Below are positions 56,267 to 64,000 of a stretch of 64,000 nucleotides of DNA, one piece after another (the first letter of the stretch is position 1; each line of letters starts with the position of its first letter). The notes below the pieces were generated by a model. That model did no database searches. It saw only the letters and a list, made by a program, of their open reading frames with translations, and was not told where the DNA came from. The position numbers and the translations under genes were made by a program. Source of the DNA: Phytohabitans sp037414955 (lineage in GTDB: Bacteria > Actinomycetota > Actinomycetes > Mycobacteriales > Micromonosporaceae); assembly GCA_037414955.1 (NCBI GenBank), contig JBBEWH010000074.1, positions 11,863 to 75,862 of the forward strand, written 5' to 3'.

Positions 56267-57646
56267 ATGACAAAAGTGTTGGTGCGACGCGCTGTCGCCC
56301 GTACCGCTCGTGCCGCTTTGTGTAGCGCCGCGGTGGCCCTCGTCACCGCCGCCTGCAGCCCGACCCCCGGATCGGACAACTCGACCGCCACGGCAGGTCC
56401 GATCTCGACCACGGTGCCCACCGGCGAGAAGATCACGCTGACCCTGACCGACTACGAGGCCGGCGGCACCGGCGACGCGATCGTCACGTTGATCAAGAAC
56501 TTTCAGGCGCTCCACCCCAACGTCACGATCGAACGGCAGTACACCGCCTTCGCCGACTACGGCAAGAACATCAAGCTGGTGATGTCGTCGGACAAGGCAC
56601 CCGACATCGCCCAGGTCGGACAGGCGCACGTGATGATGGGCCCGCTGGTCAAAGGCAAGCTGATCCGCCCGCTGGACGACTACGCCGCCGCGTACGGCTG
56701 GTCCGACCGGTTCGGCCCTGGGCTGCTCGACCAGCTCCGGTTCGAGGACGACGCCCGCAGCTTCGGCAGCGGCAAGCTCTACGGGGCGAGCGTGGCCGGC
56801 AACCTCGTCGGGGTCTACTACAACCGGGCGAAACTCCAAGCGCTCGGCGTGGAGCCCGACGCGATCGCCGATCTGACCGCGTTCACCGACACGCTGGCCA
56901 AGGCCAAGGCGGCCGGGGAGCTCCCGATCCAATTGGGCAACCTGGAAGCGTGGCCGGCCAACCACCTGCTGAGCGACCTCATCGCGCAGTACGACGATCT
57001 CGAGGCCGTGCGGAACTGGGTCTACGGCAAGCCGGGCGCGTCGCTCGACCGGCCAGGGGTCAAGCAGGCCGCCGCCACGCTGCAGTCGTGGGTGTCCAAC
57101 GGCTACGTCGCGCCGTCGGCGAACGGCACCGCCTACGACGACGGCGTCTCGAAGTTCATCAAGGGCGAGGGCGTGTTCATGGTGACCGGCAACTGGGTCC
57201 AAGCCCGCATCGATCAGGAGATGAAGGGCGCCGCCGGGTTCATGCTGCTGCCCCCCGCCAAGGCCGGCGCACCGGCGCGCGCCACCGGTGCGCTCACCTC
57301 GCCATTCGCCGTGTCGAGCAAGTCGAAGCATCCGGACGTGGCCGCGGCGTTCATCAACTACATGATCTCGCAAGAGGCGTCGCCGACCCTGTTCAAAGGC
57401 GGCTACCTGCCCGCGCTCAACGGTGAATCGTCCACCGCCGGGCCTGGCACCGCGCAGGAAGGCACCCTCGAGGGTTGGCGGAAGGTGACGCAGGCCGACG
57501 GGATGGCCCTTTATATGGACTGGGCTACACCGTCCATGGGGGACACGCTGTTCTCGGAGGTCCAGAAGCTGCTTGGTGGCAAGCAGAGCGCGGACGGGCT
57601 GATCACAGCGGTCCAGGGCGACTGGAACACCTTCACCGCGAAATGA
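56267..57646 (+). CDS. ABC sugar-binding lipoprotein (CUT1)
   Basis: A 459-residue family 1 sugar-binding protein. Its signal ends in a lipobox with C30 (VTAAC), so it is anchored outside. Mature sequence shows LTDYEAGGTGDAIVTLIKNFQALHPNVTIERQYTAF, DKAPDIAQVGQAHVMMGPLV and the C-terminal NYMISQEASPTLFKGGYLPA. It feeds two permeases downstream (ATGA overlap at 57643). Likely ligand an oligosaccharide that the glycosidase downstream splits. Confidence 0.88.
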   Translation: MTKVLVRRAVARTARAALCSAAVALVTAACSPTPGSDNSTATAGPISTTVPTGEKITLTLTDYEAGGTGDAIVTLIKNFQALHPNVTIERQYTAFADYGKNIKLVMSSDKAPDIAQVGQAHVMMGPLVKGKLIRPLDDYAAAYGWSDRFGPGLLDQLRFEDDARSFGSGKLYGASVAGNLVGVYYNRAKLQALGVEPDAIADLTAFTDTLAKAKAAGELPIQLGNLEAWPANHLLSDLIAQYDDLEAVRNWVYGKPGASLDRPGVKQAAATLQSWVSNGYVAPSANGTAYDDGVSKFIKGEGVFMVTGNWVQARIDQEMKGAAGFMLLPPAKAGAPARATGALTSPFAVSSKSKHPDVAAAFINYMISQEASPTLFKGGYLPALNGESSTAGPGTAQEGTLEGWRKVTQADGMALYMDWATPSMGDTLFSEVQKLLGGKQSADGLITAVQGDWNTFTAK

Positions 57647-58518
57647 GTCCACCCATGCGACGGCGGCAGCGGATCGCCTACCTGTACCTCCTGCCCGGTT
57701 TCCTGGTCTATCTGGCGTTCGTGCTGGTGCCCCTGGCGCACACCGTCGAGTTGTCGTTCTTCGAATGGGACGGCATCTCCGTCGGCACGTGGGTGGGTTT
57801 GGACAACTACCGTCGGCTGCTCGGCGACGGCACGGTTCTGTCGTCGTTCGCGCACGCCGGTGTCTTTCTCGTCTTCACCTCCGTCGTGCCGGTCATGCTC
57901 GGTCTCGTCCTTGCCGCTGCGCTGAGCCGCCACCGGTTGCGCGGGCTGGCGGTGTTCCGCACCGTGCTGTTCCTGCCGCAGGTCATCGCGATGGTGGTGG
58001 TCGGTGTCGCGTGGCGGTGGATGTACACCGACGACGGGGTGGTGAATCAGCTGCTGCACGCCATCGGGTTGGGCTCGGTGACCAGGGCCTGGCTCGGCGA
58101 CTTCACCTGGGCGCTGCCCGCGGTCGGACTGGTGGGCACCTGGGTGATGTACGGCCTGTGCATGGTGCTGTTCCTTGCCGGTGTCCAGAAAATCGACACG
58201 AGTCTGTACGAGGTGGCGCGCATCGACGGCGCTGGACCCATTCGGGAGTTCCGCCACGTGACGCTGCCAGGGCTGCGCCAGGAGATCGTGGTGGCGCTGA
58301 CCATCACCACCATCGCGGCGCTGCGGAACTTCGACCTGGTCTACGTGACGACCAACGGCGGGCCGGGCAACGCCACCAACGTACCGGCCGTGGAGATCTA
58401 CCGCCTTGGCTTCCGCGAGGGTGACGTCGGCCTGGCGTGCGCCGTCGCGGTCGTGCTCACCGTGCTCATCTTCACCGTGGTGTTCGCCATCACCAGACTG
58501 GCTCGGGAGGAACGGTGA
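57643..58518 (+). CDS. CUT1 ABC transporter permease 1
   Basis: A 291-residue permease (UgpA/MalF type) with six membrane helices and coupling loop EVARIDGAGPIREFRHVTLPGLRQE. ATG 57643 overlaps the binding-protein stop. The ATPase partner is not in this cluster, so a shared one (MsiK-like) encoded elsewhere is expected. Confidence 0.9.
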   Translation: MSPPMRRRQRIAYLYLLPGFLVYLAFVLVPLAHTVELSFFEWDGISVGTWVGLDNYRRLLGDGTVLSSFAHAGVFLVFTSVVPVMLGLVLAAALSRHRLRGLAVFRTVLFLPQVIAMVVVGVAWRWMYTDDGVVNQLLHAIGLGSVTRAWLGDFTWALPAVGLVGTWVMYGLCMVLFLAGVQKIDTSLYEVARIDGAGPIREFRHVTLPGLRQEIVVALTITTIAALRNFDLVYVTTNGGPGNATNVPAVEIYRLGFREGDVGLACAVAVVLTVLIFTVVFAITRLAREER

Positions 58519-59336
58519 GCGTTCGAGCGGAACGGCTCGTCATCTACGCGGTCCTGGTGATGTTCTGCGTGGCTGTCCTGTTGCCGTTCGTCAGCATCCT
58601 GACTGTCGCGCTGCAACCGCCCGGCAGCACCGTCACCGGCCTGACATTGCCGGACGAGCTGCATTTCGACAACTTCCGGCGCGCGTGGACCGTCGGCGGC
58701 TTCGGTTCGCTGATGGCCTCCAGCGCGATCGTCGCCATCGTGGTGGTACCGACCGCGACCGCGCTGTCGATCCTGGCCGGATACGCCTTCGGCACCATGC
58801 GGTTCCGGGGCTCTACCGGATTGTTCTACCTGCTGTTGATCGGCCTCGTCATGCCGTTCGAGGCGACCGTCGTGCCGCTCTACTACGACCTGCGGGCGCT
58901 GCACCTCACCGACACCTATTGGGCGCTCATCCTGCCCCAGATTGGTTTGTCGGTCGCGTTCGGCACGTTCTGGATGCGCGCGTTCTTCCTGTCATCACCG
59001 AAATCCCTGCTGGAAGCGGCGCAGCTCGATGGCGCGTCGACGTGGACCGCCCTGTGGCGGATCCTGTTGCCCACCGCCCGGCCGGCCGTCACCACCCTCG
59101 CGACGCTGTTCTTCCTGTGGAGCTGGAACGAGTTCCTGCTGGCCCTGGTACTGATCCAGGATCCGGATCGCCGGACCGCACCCGCCGGTCTCGGCCTGTT
59201 CGTCGGGGAACGGACGGTGGACGTCGCTGGCCTCTCCGCCGGAGCGCTCATCATCACTGTGCCGGTGATTGTGGTCTACCTGTTCCTGCAACGTGGTTTC
59301 ATTCGCGGCATGCTCGAAGGATCGGTCAAAGGCTGA
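58515..59336 (+). CDS. CUT1 ABC transporter permease 2
   Basis: A 273-residue permease (UgpE/MalG type) with six helices; coupling loop LLEAAQLDGASTWTALWRILLPTARPAVTT. Starts at GTG 58515, overlapping the stop of permease 1 by GTGA. Ends 1 bp before the next gene. Confidence 0.9.
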   Translation: MSVRAERLVIYAVLVMFCVAVLLPFVSILTVALQPPGSTVTGLTLPDELHFDNFRRAWTVGGFGSLMASSAIVAIVVVPTATALSILAGYAFGTMRFRGSTGLFYLLLIGLVMPFEATVVPLYYDLRALHLTDTYWALILPQIGLSVAFGTFWMRAFFLSSPKSLLEAAQLDGASTWTALWRILLPTARPAVTTLATLFFLWSWNEFLLALVLIQDPDRRTAPAGLGLFVGERTVDVAGLSAGALIITVPVIVVYLFLQRGFIRGMLEGSVKG

Positions 59337-59337
59337 C

Positions 59338-61566
59338 ATGCGACCAACAACCACCAATCCCGCCGCGCCCGGGCGCGTCATCGACTTCCGGTACGCGCCG
59401 AAACGCTCGTGGACGCTCATCGGCCGTCCGTTGGACCACCACAAGAGCCTCGTCCGGGAGGACGGCGCGCTGCTCTACGGCTTCCGTCAAGCGCAGTTCG
59501 AGGCGTGGACCTTCGACCGGGTCATCGCCCTGCGCGCGCAGACCGACGACGACCCGGTCCACGTCGTGCAACGGGTGGAGAGTCCCCGCCGGGCCATCGT
59601 TCGCACCGTCATCGAGTACCCCCGCCAGACGCTGGAGCTCACCGCCTTCGCCGACCTCGACGGCGCGGGTCGTCGCCGGGACATCGTGCTCTGGCGGATC
59701 GATGCGCACCCGGCGGCCGGCGACCTGCTCACCGGCCTGCACATCGACATCCACGACCGGGCCGCCGTCGTCGCACCGCCGGGAATCGCGCCGGCACACC
59801 GCGTCGTAGCGTTTCCACCCGGTGCCGAGCCGGCCCTGCCGTTCTGGCCGGACGACACCACCGTCGACGACGGCCCGGACCCGCGGCCCACGGTGCTGAC
59901 CTCCCGCCCACATCCACTGTTGCGCGCCCACACGACCGGATTTGTCCCCGCGTCGGGCCTGGCCACCCAAGCCACCGTCCTGCACGGCGGTGACCGGCTC
60001 AGCGGCGTCATCGTCGTGCCGTGCGAGGACGGCGCGGACGGGGATGTCGACGAGGCCACCGCTCGCGCCGCGCTGGACCGCGCCCGGCAGGACTGGGATC
60101 ACCAGGAGTTGTTCTGGCACCCCGTACATGTGCCGGACCCGGCGGTCATGGACGTCCTCACCGGCTGCGCGCGCAACCTGCTGCAGGCAGCGGAAGAGGT
60201 CGACGGACTGCCCGTGCTGCAGGTCGGGCCGGCCGTCTACCGCGGCATGTGGGTCGCCGACGGGCACTTCATCCTCGAGGCGGCGCGGTACCTCGGCTGG
60301 GATCACTTCGCCGACGCCGGCATCGACGTACTGCTCAAGCGCGTCAAAGCCGACGGCTCCATCACCGCGCTGCAAGTCGCACCACACGTCAAAGAGACCG
60401 CCATCGCGATGATGACCCTCGTGCGCCAGCATGAACTACGCGGCGACGACGACGGGCTGCGCCGGCTCTGGCCGATCGTCCGGCGCGCCTGCCAGCACAT
60501 CGCCGAGTTGCACCGCACCGCCGAGGACCTGCCGGACGGGCACCCGCTGGCCGGGCTGATGCCGGTCGCCTTCGCCGACGGCGGAGTCGCCGGCCAACGC
60601 GCCGAACTCACCACTACTGTGTGGACACTCGCCGGGCTACGCTCGGCAGCCACCGCCGGCGACCGCCTCGCGCTCGACGGCGCCGCCGATATCCGCGCCC
60701 TGTACGACCGGATGCACGACCGGTTCGTCCAGCGCGCCCGGCAGCTGCGCACGACCACCGAGGAAGGGACGCCCTACCTGCCGATGTTTCCGCCACCAGC
60801 GGGCACCCACCATTTCCTGCCCGACGTCCCCGACGCGGCCGTGACACGAGCGCACCGGATCCAGCCCGAGTCGGCGACCTGGGCGCTGTGCCAGGCGATC
60901 TGGCCCGGCGAGATCCTTCCCCCCGACGCACCTGTCGTGCGAGACCTGCTGGGCCTGCTCGACACCCGCGACGACACCGAAGGCATCCCGCTCACCACCG
61001 GATGGCTGCCCTTCCGCGCGGTCTGGAGCTACTCCGCCTCCTTCGCCGCCCACGCCTGGTTGTACGCCGGCCGTGGTGACAAGGCTGTCGACTACCTGTA
61101 CGCGATGGCCAACCACGCCACCGCCGCGTACGTCTGGCGCGAAGAGCACTCCGAGACGGGCACCGGCCATGGGCAGATCTGCGGCGACATGCCGCACAAC
61201 TGGGCCTCGGCCGAGTTCATCCGCCTGGTCCGGCATCTGCTGCTCATGGAGGTCGGGGAGACCCTCCGCGTGCTGCCCGGGGTGCCCGCCGAGTGGATGC
61301 GGCCCGGCGACCGGCTACAGGCATCGCGGACACCGACCAGGTTCGGCCCGGTCGACCTCGACGGCGCCGTCGCCGCCGACGGTTCGCTGCACCTCGACCT
61401 CGATATCCCCGCCGCCGGACGAACACCGACCGCGGTCACGCTGCACCTGCCGGCGCCGTTCGCCACCGTGCTCGTGGACGGGTCACCAGCTGTCCACGAC
61501 GGCACCGGCGGTATCGCGCTGCCGACGTCGGGGCGGATCCGCGTCACCGCGAAGCGGCAGTCATGA
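59338..61566 (+). CDS. (Alpha/alpha)6 glycoside hydrolase of unassigned family
   Basis: A 742-residue cytoplasmic protein. The first 270 residues are beta-rich; residues 290-640 are helical-pair repeats of an (alpha/alpha)6 barrel (VYRGMWVADGHFILEAARYLGWDHFADAGIDVLLKR; EDLPDGHPLAGLMPVAFADGG; ESATWALCQAIWPGEILPPDA); a C-terminal beta domain follows (LRVLPGVPAEWM ... FATVLVDGSPAVHDGTGG). This resembles GH78/GH95/GH106-like architectures that cut alpha-L-rhamnosides or -fucosides, but I cannot name the family. It follows the importer by one base and overlaps the SDR gene (ATGA), so it acts on the imported sugar. Confidence 0.65.
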   Translation: MRPTTTNPAAPGRVIDFRYAPKRSWTLIGRPLDHHKSLVREDGALLYGFRQAQFEAWTFDRVIALRAQTDDDPVHVVQRVESPRRAIVRTVIEYPRQTLELTAFADLDGAGRRRDIVLWRIDAHPAAGDLLTGLHIDIHDRAAVVAPPGIAPAHRVVAFPPGAEPALPFWPDDTTVDDGPDPRPTVLTSRPHPLLRAHTTGFVPASGLATQATVLHGGDRLSGVIVVPCEDGADGDVDEATARAALDRARQDWDHQELFWHPVHVPDPAVMDVLTGCARNLLQAAEEVDGLPVLQVGPAVYRGMWVADGHFILEAARYLGWDHFADAGIDVLLKRVKADGSITALQVAPHVKETAIAMMTLVRQHELRGDDDGLRRLWPIVRRACQHIAELHRTAEDLPDGHPLAGLMPVAFADGGVAGQRAELTTTVWTLAGLRSAATAGDRLALDGAADIRALYDRMHDRFVQRARQLRTTTEEGTPYLPMFPPPAGTHHFLPDVPDAAVTRAHRIQPESATWALCQAIWPGEILPPDAPVVRDLLGLLDTRDDTEGIPLTTGWLPFRAVWSYSASFAAHAWLYAGRGDKAVDYLYAMANHATAAYVWREEHSETGTGHGQICGDMPHNWASAEFIRLVRHLLLMEVGETLRVLPGVPAEWMRPGDRLQASRTPTRFGPVDLDGAVAADGSLHLDLDIPAAGRTPTAVTLHLPAPFATVLVDGSPAVHDGTGGIALPTSGRIRVTAKRQS

Positions 61567-62309
61567 CCGCGCCGACCGCTGTGGTCACCGGCGGCGCCGG
61601 CGACATCGGACGAGCCATCGCGGCGCACCTGCGGGTGGCCGGACACCGCGTCCACGTGCTCGACCTGCCGGACACCGACCACGGTCACGTCGGCTCACCC
61701 GACGACGGCCTGGAACCGTGCACGTTCGAAGCCGTCGACGTGACCGACCGCACCGCGGTCGACGACGTCTTCCAACGGCTCCCGGTGCCAGACGTCGTCA
61801 TCGCGGCGGCCGGGATCGTCCAATCCGCGCCCTTCCTCGACATCACCCCCCAGCAGTGGCAGCGCCACCTCGACGTCAACCTCACCGGAGCGTTCCACGT
61901 CGGTCAGGCCGCCGCCCGCCGCATGGTCGACGCCGCCCGGCCCGGCAGCATCACCATGATCACGTCATGGGTCGGTGTCCAACCGTGGCCCGAGATCGCC
62001 GCCTACTCGGTCTCCAAAGCCGGCCTGCTCATGCTCACCCGGGCGATGGCCGCCGAACTCGCCCGGCACCGGATCCGCGTCAACGCGCTCTCGCCGGGCA
62101 TCGTCGCCGCCGGCATGGCCCGGCGCCAGCTCGAAACCGAACCCGGGTACGCCGCCCGCGCCAGCACCGCGGTGCCACTCGGACGGCTCCAGACCGCCGA
62201 CGAGGTGGCCCGGATCGCCGCCTGGCTCAGCTCCGACGCCGCCGCATACCTCACCGGCTCAGTCATCCTCGCCGACGGCGGCGCGTCCCTCCGCGTCGTC
62301 GACGCCTGA
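61563..62309 (+). CDS. Short-chain dehydrogenase/reductase (sugar dehydrogenase-like)
   Basis: A 248-residue classical SDR. The NAD-binding TGGAGDIG is at 9-16, AAAG in VIAAAGIVQSA, and Ser-Tyr-Lys in TMITSWVG... and AAYSVSKAG. Last gene of the importer operon, translationally coupled by ATGA. With the enolase-family dehydratase it fits an oxidative, non-phosphorylating route: sugar dehydrogenase, then acid dehydratase. It is probably an NAD-dependent aldose dehydrogenase. Confidence 0.85.
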   Translation: MTAPTAVVTGGAGDIGRAIAAHLRVAGHRVHVLDLPDTDHGHVGSPDDGLEPCTFEAVDVTDRTAVDDVFQRLPVPDVVIAAAGIVQSAPFLDITPQQWQRHLDVNLTGAFHVGQAAARRMVDAARPGSITMITSWVGVQPWPEIAAYSVSKAGLLMLTRAMAAELARHRIRVNALSPGIVAAGMARRQLETEPGYAARASTAVPLGRLQTADEVARIAAWLSSDAAAYLTGSVILADGGASLRVVDA

Positions 62310-62410
62310 CGGCACTCCCCTTTATCCACTGTGTCCACTGCGCCACCATGCCGGTGGAACGCCGACATCGGCTTACTCTGCGCGCCCCCTCTCGGAAAGG
62401 TGTAACCCCT

Positions 62411-63985
62411 ATGTCGTACCCCTCGCGGATGGTGCCCCGCCGTCACTTCCTCGCCCTGGGCGGGATCGCCGCGGGCTCGGCGGTCCTGGCCGCCGAACCG
62501 GCCACAGCCCAGTCGAACGGCCCGCTCCCCCTGCCGGGCTACGCGTTCACACTGGGCGTCGCCTCCGGAGACCCAGCCCCCGACGGCGTCGTACTCTGGA
62601 CCCGCCTCGCACCCGACCCGCTCGCCCCCGACGGACTCGGCGGCATGCCCGACCGCACCGTGAACGTGCACTGGGAAATAGCACACGACGAAAACTTCCA
62701 CCGCATCGTCCGCCGGGGCATGGAGCGCGCCACACCCGCCTGGGGACACTCCGTCCACGCCGAGGTCCGCGGCCTACGCCCGGACCGCGGATACTGGTAC
62801 CGGTTCCGGACCGGCGACCAGATCAGCCCGACCGGCCGCACCCGCACCGCCCCCCACCACCAGGCCAGGCTCCGCTCGCTGAGCTTCGCGTTCGCCAGCT
62901 GCCAAAACTACCCCGAGGGCCACTTCACCGCCTACGAACACCTGGCCCGCGAAGACGTGGACCTGGTCATCCACCTGGGCGACTACATCTACGAAGGCAC
63001 CGGAACCGGCTCCATCGGCCGCGCGCACCTACCGGCCACCGAAACGTTCTCCCTCACCGACTACCGGATCCGATACGCCCAATACAAACTCGACCCCGCG
63101 CTACGGGCCGCGCACGCCGCCGCGCCCTGGGTCGTCGCCCCCGACGACCACGACGTGGAAAACAACTGGGCCGGTGACCACTCCCAGCCAGACACCGAAC
63201 CGGACCAGGACCCCGCCGTGTTCCGACTCCGACGCGCCGCCGCCTACCAGGCCTACTACGAACACCTACCACTACGCCGCTCCTCGATACCCCAAGGCCC
63301 GGAAATGCAGGTGTACCGGCGCCTACGCTTCGGCGACCTGCTGCAACTCGACGTACTCGACACCCGACGCTTCCGGGACCGGCTACTGACCGACCCGTCA
63401 CAGCGCTGGGACCCCAACCGGCAGATGCTCGGCGCCCAACAGGAAGCCTGGCTGCTGGCCGGCCTCGACGCGTCCACCGCCCGATGGAACGTCCTGGGCA
63501 ACCAGGTCTTCGCCATGCAAGCCGACCACACCGACGGCCCCGGCGAACGGTTCGGCATGGACCCCTGGGACGGATACGCCGCCGCCCGCCAACGACTCTT
63601 CGACGGCGTACGGGCACGCGGAATCGACAACTTCCTCATCGTCACCGGCGACGCCCACCGCAGCGTCGCCGCCGACCTCAAACTCAACTTCGCCGACCCG
63701 AACTCCCCCACCATCGGCACCGAATTCCTCGGCACCTCCATCAGCTCCGGCGGCAACGGCACCGACATGGACACCCTCGGCGTCACCTGGCTCACCGAAA
63801 ACCCCCACATGAAATTCCACAACGCCCAACGCGGATACCAGGTATGCCACCTCGCCCGCGACGAAATGCGCACCGACTACCGCGTAGTGCCATTCGTCAA
63901 CACCCCCGGCGCCCCCGTCACGACCCGAGCCAGCGTCCACGTCCAGAACGGCCGACCCGGGATCGCACACGTCACCACCCCATGA
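62411..63985 (+). CDS. phoD: Tat-exported PhoD-family alkaline phosphatase/phosphodiesterase
   Basis: A 524-residue enzyme. The Tat signal is PRRHFLALGG (residues 9-18). The domain order is an N-terminal beta domain (YAFTLGVASGDPAPDGVVLWTRLAP) and a metallophosphatase core: FASCQNYPEGHFTAYEHLA, VIHLGDYIYEGTG, APDDHDVENNW and IVTGDAHRS, the metal-binding motifs of PhoD. It hydrolyses phosphate mono- and diesters outside the cell using calcium and iron. ATG 62411 follows GGAAAGGTG. Monocistronic. The stop codon TGA is part of TGATCAAGG (63983-63991), a further copy of the GATCAAGG core. Confidence 0.92.
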   Translation: MSYPSRMVPRRHFLALGGIAAGSAVLAAEPATAQSNGPLPLPGYAFTLGVASGDPAPDGVVLWTRLAPDPLAPDGLGGMPDRTVNVHWEIAHDENFHRIVRRGMERATPAWGHSVHAEVRGLRPDRGYWYRFRTGDQISPTGRTRTAPHHQARLRSLSFAFASCQNYPEGHFTAYEHLAREDVDLVIHLGDYIYEGTGTGSIGRAHLPATETFSLTDYRIRYAQYKLDPALRAAHAAAPWVVAPDDHDVENNWAGDHSQPDTEPDQDPAVFRLRRAAAYQAYYEHLPLRRSSIPQGPEMQVYRRLRFGDLLQLDVLDTRRFRDRLLTDPSQRWDPNRQMLGAQQEAWLLAGLDASTARWNVLGNQVFAMQADHTDGPGERFGMDPWDGYAAARQRLFDGVRARGIDNFLIVTGDAHRSVAADLKLNFADPNSPTIGTEFLGTSISSGGNGTDMDTLGVTWLTENPHMKFHNAQRGYQVCHLARDEMRTDYRVVPFVNTPGAPVTTRASVHVQNGRPGIAHVTTP

Positions 63986-64000
63986 TCAAGGCGTCCCTGA

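Noticed and set aside
61073..62410. N-terminal extension of the PhoD frame
   Set aside because: It overlaps the glycosidase and SDR genes in another frame; the Tat signal begins at 62411.
1..64000. tRNA, rRNA, CRISPR, IS or prophage genes
   Set aside because: I saw no cloverleaf-like tRNA, no ribosomal stretch, no repeat-spacer array, no transposase or phage structural frame. A tRNA scan would settle the first.

Overview
This 64 kb window is high-GC DNA from an actinomycete, most likely a filamentous Micromonosporaceae-type soil organism. The evidence is strong third-position GC bias, GTG/TTG starts, many ATGA gene overlaps, CBM2-linked cellulase, ROK and FCD-GntR regulators, an F420-type luciferase-like oxidoreductase, Tat-exported enzymes and a rifamycin phosphotransferase with its own induction element. 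I see no rRNA, tRNA, CRISPR array, transposase or prophage structural gene, so it reads as an accessory chromosomal arm: short operons for carbohydrate use, small stress enzymes and antagonism genes.

Layout. 1-3.7 kb: 5'-part of a rifamycin phosphotransferase gene (rph) preceded by a 19-bp rifamycin-associated element, then OsmC, an ASCH-domain gene with a damaged or unusual start, and an amphi-Trp protein. 3.8-9.5 kb: serine hydrolase, secreted GH43-like glycosidase, a dehydrogenase/epimerase pair and a divergent TetR with two matching operators. 9.7-14.6 kb: two GT4 glycosyltransferases, an (alpha/alpha)6 protein and a GH130 mannoside phosphorylase, the last three translationally coupled. 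14.9-19.3 kb: aldo/keto reductase, a GT2-CDP-glycerol transferase fusion, an RTX-repeat secreted protein. 19.5-21.5 kb: a DUF4157-type effector with a Cys/His peptidase-like tail, facing a putative immunity gene. 21.6-28.8 kb: ABC exporter, LLM oxidoreductase/methyltransferase, SnoaL-like, serine hydrolase, GtrA and DoxX membrane proteins. 28.8-29.2 kb: gene remnants.

29.2-42.4 kb is a plant-polysaccharide region: a TetR-GH39 pair, then CBM2-GH5, a ROK repressor, a complete oligopeptide/oligosaccharide-type ABC importer and a GH2 beta-mannosidase. Three promoters in this block (GH5, binding protein, GH2) share a GACTTYCKTAR motif, suggesting one ROK regulon that cuts, imports and hydrolyses a beta-mannan or related glucan. 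42.5-46.9 kb is a toxin island: a 655-aa multidomain effector with a nuclease-like C-terminus, an overlapping immunity candidate and several unknown small genes. 47-53.5 kb: esterase, LacI-operator-preceded secreted protein, subtilisin, a hydrolase/TetR pair with two palindromic operators, small enzymes and a Crp/Fnr fragment. 53.9-62.3 kb is a second sugar regulon: FCD-GntR regulator, enolase-superfamily dehydratase, CUT1 importer (no ATPase), a glycosidase and an SDR, tied together by three copies of TGGTCNNACCGGTC. It ends with a Tat-exported PhoD phosphatase.

The most novel content is the pair of orphan contractile-injection-type effectors (19.5 and 43.7 kb), which share an N-terminal LQ..GN..V motif but have no injection apparatus nearby.
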